Assembly: GCA_020847555.1 (NCBI GenBank) | Contig: JADLBT010000083.1 | Coordinates: forward strand, 1-12,080 | DNA: 12,080 bases | DNA from: Gemmataceae bacterium | GTDB taxonomy: Bacteria > Planctomycetota > Planctomycetia > Gemmatales > Gemmataceae | Reading direction: 5' to 3' | Shown: in pieces, positions 7,300 to 12,080 of the stretch | How the letters are laid out: each line of letters begins with the position of its first letter | Numbering within the stretch: the stretch's first letter is position 1 | Notes under the pieces: generated by a model | What the model was told of the DNA's origin: nothing | The model's database searches: none | What the model saw: the letters and a program-made list of their open reading frames with translations, nothing else | Program-made: the position numbers and the translations under genes

Positions 7300-8166
7300 T
7301 TACGAGACGGCCGCCGCCAGGGCGTGGACCTCTTCCGCGTCGAACACCTGGTCGTTGCTCTCGAAAAGGCGGACGAGCGCAGCCTTGTGGATCTTCATCT
7401 TCGTCCCCCCGACACCAACGGCGCCGTAGCAAGTGACCCCGTCGCGCTCCGCGGCCCGGTCGGCGACCTCGACGCCCTCGATGCCGAGCGGCGGGACCGC
7501 GTTCAGGTCGATCGCCACGCGCAGGTCGGTCGCGGCCGCGCGGGCCGCCTTCGGAAGCAGGACCGCGCCGGCCGCGCCGGCCGCGATGACGAGGGTGCGG
7601 CCGGCGAGCGCGTCGGCCAGTTCCTGCGGGGCGGCGGTCGCGACGGCTTCGAGCCGCGCCTGCGGCACGCGCGCCCGGACTGCCTCGCACACGGCGGCGG
7701 AGCGGACCTGCTGGCGCGACCCGACGCGCACCTCGGCTCCCGCACGGGCCAGCAGGCGCACGACCCGTTGACCGACCGGCCCGGTCCCGCCCAGGACCAG
7801 CGCTCGCGCCCCGCTCAGCGGCAGGTGCTTCCCGGCGAGATGGACGGCGGCGGCGGCAGTGGTGTTCGCGCCGTTGGCGTCGAGCAGGATGGAGACGCGC
7901 AGTCCGAACTGCGGGATCATGTGCTTGCGCGCCTCTTCCAGAAGTCCTTCCCCCGCGGTCACGTCGCTGCCGCCGACGAAGATTGCAGTGGACTTCAGAT
8001 CCTTCGGACCGCGCGTGAAGATGGCGCCGTGAACGAGGTCGCGCACCTGCTCGCGCTTGACGCCGCCGTAGCTGAACACCTCGTCGGCGCCGGCATCGAC
8101 CGCCACGACGCGATCGAAGACGCTGGGGTGTGCATCGCTATCGAGCTGGATCAGGATCTTGCGCAT
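7300..8166 (-). CDS. mtdC: Methylene-tetrahydromethanopterin dehydrogenase (MtdC/MtdA type)
   Basis: This 288-residue enzyme has the same length as Methylobacterium MtdA and is similar to it throughout. It begins with the LIQLDSDAHPSVFDRVVAVD segment of the pterin-binding N-terminal domain. This is followed by IFTRGPKDLKSTAIFVGG, LLDANGANTTAAA (about 94-106) and a Rossmann nucleotide loop GGTGPVG at 126-132. Near the C-terminus are DLNAVPPLG and LVRLFESNDQVFDAEE. It oxidises methylene-H4MPT to methenyl-H4MPT in the cytoplasm. SR at 150-151 after the second Rossmann strand would suit NADP. The symbol mtdC is chosen because that NADP-dependent class was described from Gemmata and is closer to MtdA; mtdB would do the same step. 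The gene lies downstream of fae, separated by 102 nt that hold a 28-bp palindrome. No clear ribosome-binding site precedes the ATG. Confidence 0.88.
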   Translation of the reverse strand: MRKILIQLDSDAHPSVFDRVVAVDAGADEVFSYGGVKREQVRDLVHGAIFTRGPKDLKSTAIFVGGSDVTAGEGLLEEARKHMIPQFGLRVSILLDANGANTTAAAAVHLAGKHLPLSGARALVLGGTGPVGQRVVRLLARAGAEVRVGSRQQVRSAAVCEAVRARVPQARLEAVATAAPQELADALAGRTLVIAAGAAGAVLLPKAARAAATDLRVAIDLNAVPPLGIEGVEVADRAAERDGVTCYGAVGVGGTKMKIHKAALVRLFESNDQVFDAEEVHALAAAVS

Positions 8167-8189
8167 GGGGTTCGCGATGCTACTTACTT

Positions 8190-8251
8190 ACCAGGCCGGA
8201 GCGCCAGCGACGGGCGCCTGGCAGCGCCCGTCGCTGGCGCTCCGGCCTGGT
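8190..8251. repeat. Perfect 28-bp inverted repeat, dispersed-repeat family copy 3
   Basis: Arms 8190-8217 and 8224-8251 are exact reverse complements around the 6-nt loop CTGGCA. Each arm reads CCAGGCCGGAGCGCCAGCGA followed by CGGGCGC. It is the most intact of the three copies that share GCCAGCGACGGG. It occupies most of the gap between fae (stop at 8269) and the dehydrogenase gene (start at 8166), so the hairpin would form within the presumed operon mRNA. Confidence 0.92.
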
Positions 8252-8268
8252 GGTAGTGGGAGCGCCCG

Positions 8269-8766
8269 CTACCTCGGCGAGAACGGATGCCTGGCGGTGT
8301 CCTTCTTCGCGAGGATCTCCTCGATCTTCGGCTCGCCCTTCATGGCGCGGGCGATGGCCAGCTTGGTCGCCTCGTAGTTGTACTGGTAGATCTTGGTGTC
8401 GTCCTTGGCCTGCCAGTGGATGAACACGCCGCACACGCAGACGAGGTCGTCGGCCGCCCCCTTCGGAATGATGCCCTCGGCGACGCTGTCCGTCACCGCC
8501 TTGGCGACCGCGGCCTGGGCGGGGCCGAACATCTGGACGGCCTGCGGGGCGCCCTTGATGGTCACCTTGGTGATCAGTACGGTGGCCGGCTTGCAGATCA
8601 GGTTCGGCGTCAGGACAGCGAGCAGGTTCGAGTGTCCCTGCTTCTGGTCCGACAGCGCGTTGGCGAAGGCGATGCCGACCGGCCCGGTCTTCGATCCGAT
8701 CATCAGGTCGATGTGGGCGATCTCGTTCCCGTCCCCGACCAGTGCCTCGCCGATGTACAGCGACAT
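8269..8766 (-). CDS. fae: Formaldehyde-activating enzyme
   Basis: This 165-residue protein matches Fae of Methylobacterium along its length. It has GEALVGDGNEIAHIDLMIG, with the catalytic His at residue 18 (H17 in the reference enzyme), and then LLAVLTPNLICKPATVLITK. Further on are the hallmark QAVQMFGPAQAAVAKAV, EGIIPKGAADDL, VFIHWQAKDDTKI and the C-terminal YNYEATKLAI. Fae condenses formaldehyde with H4MPT to form methylene-H4MPT, the first step of H4MPT-linked formaldehyde oxidation or detoxification. AAAGGAG lies about 6 nt upstream of ATG 8766, a strong ribosome site. It heads the cluster whose next gene uses its product. The gap of about 100 nt to the Hsp70 gene upstream probably holds its promoter, though I cannot point to -35/-10 boxes with confidence. 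Confidence 0.95.
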   Translation of the reverse strand: MSLYIGEALVGDGNEIAHIDLMIGSKTGPVGIAFANALSDQKQGHSNLLAVLTPNLICKPATVLITKVTIKGAPQAVQMFGPAQAAVAKAVTDSVAEGIIPKGAADDLVCVCGVFIHWQAKDDTKIYQYNYEATKLAIARAMKGEPKIEEILAKKDTARHPFSPR

Positions 8767-8866
8767 GAGAGAACTCCTTTCACACGTGTTGAAACCCGCA
8801 CGGAGGCGACGCGAAGGACTATAGGCACGGACGGGCCGAAGTTCAACCGCTTTCCGGGATTTCTCG

Positions 8867-11752
8867 TCACTCCTCGTCGCGCGGCGCGAGCAGGCGGAGC
8901 CCGATCGGCAGCGATTCGCCGAACATCTGGCTCTGCTCCTCGCCCTCCAGTTCGGTCACCTCCTCGACCATGCGCACCCAGTGCTCCGGCACCGACTGGT
9001 CGTGCAGCGCCACCAGCACGCGGTTGCGGTGGGCGTCGTCCACGTCCAGGGCGCGCTGCCCGCTGCGCCGCGCCAGCTGGGTCAGGCAGAACGCCCACGC
9101 GAGCCGCTCGCTCTCGTGGCCCGGCTCGAACGAGAGGACGGCCTCAAGCCACGTCTGCGCCACCTCCGGGTGCAGGACCGCGTTGAGCGGCCCGTACAGC
9201 AGGACGCGCGCCCCGAGCCGGGTCAGGGCGAAGAAGGCGTGCGTCGGCGCCGGGCTGCGTTTCACCTGCCGCAGCAGCGCCTGGCCGAGCGCGTCCTTCT
9301 GCTTGACGTCGAGGCGCTCCAGGCTCGCGGCCGCGCGCCACATCTCGGCCAGTTCGTTGGCGGACGGCTTCGGCCCGCCCTTGCCCTTCGCCGGCAGCAG
9401 GGTCGGGCGCAGGCGGTTGGACAGCGTGGCCTGCAGCTGCGCATTCAGCCCGCCGGCGACGCGCCGCCACATGATCCAGTAATCGCTCCCGCCAGCGGGC
9501 GGCGGCAGCGGGGGCTTGCCGCCCTTCCCCGGCTCCGGCCGCGGCGGCGCGTGCAGCAGCTTCCAGAGCTGTTCGACCCGATAGCGATCTAGATTATCGC
9601 CGAACCCCGGCCGCAGTGCGTAGCCGACCAGGTTGTACCACCGCCCCAGGTGGGCGGGCGACCGGCGCCGCTGGTCCGCCACCTCGGCGAGGAAATCCCA
9701 CAGCCGCCGGCACAGGCCCGTCGGCCACTGGTGGCGCGGGGCGTCGAGGGCCGCCTCCAGCGCCTTCGTCAATTCCTGCGGGGTCGGGGTCGCGGTCTTC
9801 TCGGTATAGGCGGCGCGGAGCAACCGGGCTGCCTCCTGCACCTGCGCCTCCGGCCAGATGTCGGTCACCACCTGCTGGGCGGTCCCGTCCTCGGCGGGCG
9901 GCTCGGCCTGCGGATCCTTGACGATGTCGCGGACGTTGAACTCCAGCCGCCAGCGGTTGTTCCCGTCCTGGGCGACGCACCACAGCTCCAGCGTGCCGAT
10001 CTCGGTGCTGCGCGCGGCCAGGGTGACCGGGACACGCTTCGTCCCGCTGCGCTTGCCGCCGCGCAGGATCGTGTGCAGCGACGGCAGCTGCAGCAGCTGG
10101 TCCGGGACGACGCGCAGCAGATCCCCGGCCTTGTCGTCGCCGCGGACCGTCGAGGTGTAGAGGGGGAACGCGACCGGCTGCCCGAGGGCCAGCTCCAGCT
10201 CGGGCTGCGGTAGCACCACCTCTTGCCCCTCCTCCAGGTGCTGCGGCACCACGCAGACGACGGTGAGGGGCGCCGGCCCGGCTTCGCCCGGTGCCCCCTC
10301 CTTGCCGTCGTCGCTCGCCTCGACGGCGAGGTAATACGACCGGGCGATGCCGCCGCCGATGCGCCGGCCGCCGGTGTGCTTGAGCCAGGCGTAGTGGGCG
10401 GCGCCGAGCGCCACCGCCAGGTCGAGCGACGGGTTGGTGAGGACGAGCGGCTCCCACGCGCCCCCGGGAGTGACATACCACTGTCGCATCACTTCGAGGA
10501 GGCGGTCACGGAGGGGGGCCGGCTGGAACACGCCGCCGTTAAACAGGATCGCGTCCGGCGCCCGGGCGGCGCCGTCCCCGGCGGCGGTGAGGTGGCGCTT
10601 CAGGAAGGCGGCGAGGTGGCGCGTCACGGCCGGGTCGCTGACATACGGCAGGCCCATCTCGTGCAGCCCGACGCGCGCCCCGCGCACCGGCTCGGCGTCG
10701 CGCGGCACCTGCGGGAAGAAGCCGTCGAAGATCACTCTGCGGACGTCCGCCGCGGTCAGGGTGGTGTGCAGCGCGCCGCCGACGACCGCCCGGCCGCGTC
10801 CGACCACCGTCACCGGGAACGCGGCCGGCGGGGCGGGTGACAGCAGCGCCTCCTTGGCCTGCCGGCACGCCTGGGTGAGGGTGCCGTACTGGGCGGCGTC
10901 GAGGCGTCCGGCGGCGGGCAGCTTCGTCTCGACGAACTTGGCGAGGGCCAGGTCCATGTTGTCGCCGCCGAGCAGCAGGTGCTCGCCGACCGCCTGGCGC
11001 ACGAACGCCAGCTCGCCGCGCTCCTCGACCGCCTGGATCAGACTGAAGTCGCTGGTGCCGCCGCCGACGTCCACAACGATGCAGTACGCGCCGGGCTTGA
11101 GCTGGGCCGCCTCCTTGGGGGAGTGGGTCGAGAGCCAGCAGTAGAACGCGGCCTGCGGCTCCTCCAGCAGGGTCAGGTTCTCGATCCCCGCCTTCCGCGC
11201 CGCCTCGACCGTCAGGGTGCGGGCCACGTCGTCGAACGACGCCGGCACCGTCAGCACGACCGGCTGTTGCTCAAGCCGGTTCTCCGGGTCGTCCCGGGCC
11301 ATGACGTGGTTCCAGGTATCGACGAGATGGCGCAGGAAGCGCATCGAGACGTCAACCGGCGAGAGGCGCGGCACGTCGGGCGGGGCGCTCCACGGCAGCA
11401 GGGGGGCCGACCGATCGACGCCGGAATGACACAGCCAGGACTTGGCGGACGTCGCGAGCCGGCCGGGGACGCGGGCGCCGTGGTTGCGCGCGAACTCGCC
11501 GACGGCGAAGGCGGCCGCGGGCTCCCACGGCAGGGCGGTGGCGCCGGGCGGCAGGTCGTGCTGGCTCGGCAGGTAGAGGAACGACGGCAGGAGTTGGCGA
11601 CTGGCGACCTCGCCCGGGGCGACGAGTTGCGGGACCGGGAACGGCCGGACCTCAGGCTGGCTCCCCGGGCGCGAGCGCGGGTGGCGCAGATCGATGTAGG
11701 CGAGGGCGCTGTTTGTGGTGCCCAGGTCGATGCCGATCAGGTAGCGTGCCAT
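8867..11752 (-). CDS. Large Hsp70/DnaK-family protein with DUF3731-like C-terminal region
   Basis: This 961-residue protein has an N-terminal Hsp70 ATPase domain. It shows phosphate-1 YLIGIDLGTTNSALAY (4-19), connector TVPASFDD and LLEEPQAAF (about 168-203), phosphate-2 IVVDVGGGTSDFSL (about 225-238), LLGGDNMD (260-267) and the adenosine strand AILFNGGVF (401-409). From about residue 600 there is a long, mostly helical C-terminal region (LCRRLWDFLAEVADQRR, WYNLVGYALRPGFGDN, YWIMWRRVAGGL). It fits the DUF3731 region of large DnaK-related proteins rather than the classical lid. It is likely a cytoplasmic ATP-driven chaperone or regulator, with clients unknown. The start at 11752 follows the usual DnaK opening but has no ribosome site. 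An in-frame ATG at 11803 has GAGGAG 10 nt upstream and would add 17 residues. It lies upstream of fae on the same strand, 100 nt away, and is divergent from rtcA. Confidence 0.9.
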   Translation of the reverse strand: MARYLIGIDLGTTNSALAYIDLRHPRSRPGSQPEVRPFPVPQLVAPGEVASRQLLPSFLYLPSQHDLPPGATALPWEPAAAFAVGEFARNHGARVPGRLATSAKSWLCHSGVDRSAPLLPWSAPPDVPRLSPVDVSMRFLRHLVDTWNHVMARDDPENRLEQQPVVLTVPASFDDVARTLTVEAARKAGIENLTLLEEPQAAFYCWLSTHSPKEAAQLKPGAYCIVVDVGGGTSDFSLIQAVEERGELAFVRQAVGEHLLLGGDNMDLALAKFVETKLPAAGRLDAAQYGTLTQACRQAKEALLSPAPPAAFPVTVVGRGRAVVGGALHTTLTAADVRRVIFDGFFPQVPRDAEPVRGARVGLHEMGLPYVSDPAVTRHLAAFLKRHLTAAGDGAARAPDAILFNGGVFQPAPLRDRLLEVMRQWYVTPGGAWEPLVLTNPSLDLAVALGAAHYAWLKHTGGRRIGGGIARSYYLAVEASDDGKEGAPGEAGPAPLTVVCVVPQHLEEGQEVVLPQPELELALGQPVAFPLYTSTVRGDDKAGDLLRVVPDQLLQLPSLHTILRGGKRSGTKRVPVTLAARSTEIGTLELWCVAQDGNNRWRLEFNVRDIVKDPQAEPPAEDGTAQQVVTDIWPEAQVQEAARLLRAAYTEKTATPTPQELTKALEAALDAPRHQWPTGLCRRLWDFLAEVADQRRRSPAHLGRWYNLVGYALRPGFGDNLDRYRVEQLWKLLHAPPRPEPGKGGKPPLPPPAGGSDYWIMWRRVAGGLNAQLQATLSNRLRPTLLPAKGKGGPKPSANELAEMWRAAASLERLDVKQKDALGQALLRQVKRSPAPTHAFFALTRLGARVLLYGPLNAVLHPEVAQTWLEAVLSFEPGHESERLAWAFCLTQLARRSGQRALDVDDAHRNRVLVALHDQSVPEHWVRMVEEVTELEGEEQSQMFGESLPIGLRLLAPRDEE

Positions 11753-11802
11753 TGGCGCTTGTCGTGGGGCCGGGGATACGGGGCGCGACGCTTTGCAGGT
11801 CA

Positions 11803-11819
11803 TTCTATAGCATCTCCTC
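11803..11819 (-). promoter_or_regulatory. Ribosome-binding site and alternative start for the Hsp70 gene
   Basis: On the minus strand GAGGAG (11819-11814) precedes the ATG at 11803-11801 by 10 nt. This ATG is in frame with the Hsp70 gene and would give a 17-residue extension (MTCKASRPVSPAPRQAP) before MARYLIG. The internal ATG at 11752 has no comparable site, so translation may begin here. Confidence 0.45.
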
Positions 11820-11849
11820 TGGAGGGAGTGGAAGTGGGAGCGGGGAGTG

Positions 11850-11918
11850 AAGCCCACGGGCGGCGCCCCGCGGAGCAAGTCCCTGGCACCTCACCCACGG
11901 GGCGCCGCCCGTGGGCTT
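11850..11918. repeat. Perfect 21-bp inverted repeat between Hsp70 gene and rtcA
   Basis: Arms 11850-11870 (AAGCCCACGGGCGGCGCCCCG, the last base is 11870) and 11898-11918 are exact reverse complements around a 27-nt spacer (11871-11897). The sequence differs from the GCCAGCGACGGG family. It lies in the divergent region between the Hsp70 start (11752 or 11803) and rtcA (11987), and so could affect either promoter. Confidence 0.9.
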
Positions 11919-11986
11919 TACGAAACCCCCTTCCCCACCATCTCTCTTGAGCCTGCATCAAGCGACGTAGCCCGGCGGGGTTGATC

Positions 11987-12080
11987 ATGAGCGAGCGCGT
12001 GGTGGAGATCGACGGCTCCTTCGGCGAGGGCGGCGGCCAGATCCTGCGCACCAGCCTGGCGCTGTCGCTGGAGACCGGAC
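11987..12080 (+). CDS. rtcA: RNA 3'-terminal phosphate cyclase, N-terminal part (cut by window edge)
   Basis: Thirty-one codons are visible from ATG 11987 to the right edge. They read [20 protein letters not shown] and continue [11 protein letters not shown]. This is the very conserved opening of RtcA (IDGS[FY][10 protein letters not shown][AS]), which converts RNA 3'-phosphate ends to 2',3'-cyclic phosphates using ATP in RNA repair or processing. The catalytic His and nucleotide-binding part lie outside the window. CGGCGGGG, about 7 nt upstream, may serve as a weak ribosome site. The gene is divergent from the Hsp70 gene. No RtcB ligase or RtcR regulator is visible here, and the sigma-54 activator relic at 4238-4564 is too far away and too short to be assigned as RtcR. 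Confidence 0.88.
   Translation, partial: MSERVVEIDGSFGEGGGQILRTSLALSLETG

Noticed and set aside
11753..11878. 42-codon N-terminal extension of the Hsp70 protein to 11878
   Set aside because: It would read through part of the inverted repeat and the ribosome site. The DnaK-type start lies at 11752, or at most at 11803.

Overview
The window is a high-GC stretch with densely packed genes on both strands. It most likely comes from a planctomycete of the Gemmataceae type. The main reason is an archaeal-type tetrahydromethanopterin (H4MPT) one-carbon module in a bacterial setting: fae, an mtdA/mtdC-like dehydrogenase and a DUF1464 gene. Supporting signs are Cys-Cys-rich exported proteins, a large Hsp70 with a DUF3731-like tail, a secreted FecR/HEAT-like protein, and hairpin-forming interspersed repeats. 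The taxonomic call is inferred from gene content, not from a marker gene.

Layout. Positions 1-194 (minus) hold the start of a sulfotransferase cut by the window edge. Positions 469-1425 (plus) hold two exported, Cys-rich proteins; the second is built from five repeats, each with three Cys-Cys pairs. A basic 82-residue protein of unknown function (1649-1897) follows and ends at a clear hairpin terminator. Positions 2071-4188 encode a 705-residue exported alpha/beta hydrolase with an intact first domain and a second domain whose nucleophile is lost. Next come a remnant of a sigma-54 activator AAA+ domain (minus, 4238-4564) and a 65-residue zinc-ribbon protein (minus, 4579-4776). A secreted FecR/HEAT-like protein (4923-6224) converges on the C1 genes with a 3-nt gap.

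The C1 cluster reads right to left: fae (8766-8269), mtdC-like (8166-7300), DUF1464 (7274-6228). Fae condenses formaldehyde with H4MPT, and the dehydrogenase oxidises methylene-H4MPT to methenyl-H4MPT. The DUF1464 protein is a predicted ASKHA-fold kinase-like protein without an assigned role here. Upstream on the same strand is an Hsp70/DUF3731 gene (11752-8867). Divergent from it, at the right edge, is the start of RNA 3'-terminal phosphate cyclase (rtcA, from 11987).

Four strong inverted repeats lie between genes. Three (1474-1541, 4191-4238, 8190-8251) share the core GCCAGCGACGGG or a close variant and look like one dispersed repeat family. The fourth (11850-11918) is a different sequence. 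No rRNA, tRNA, CRISPR array, transposase or phage gene was recognised.
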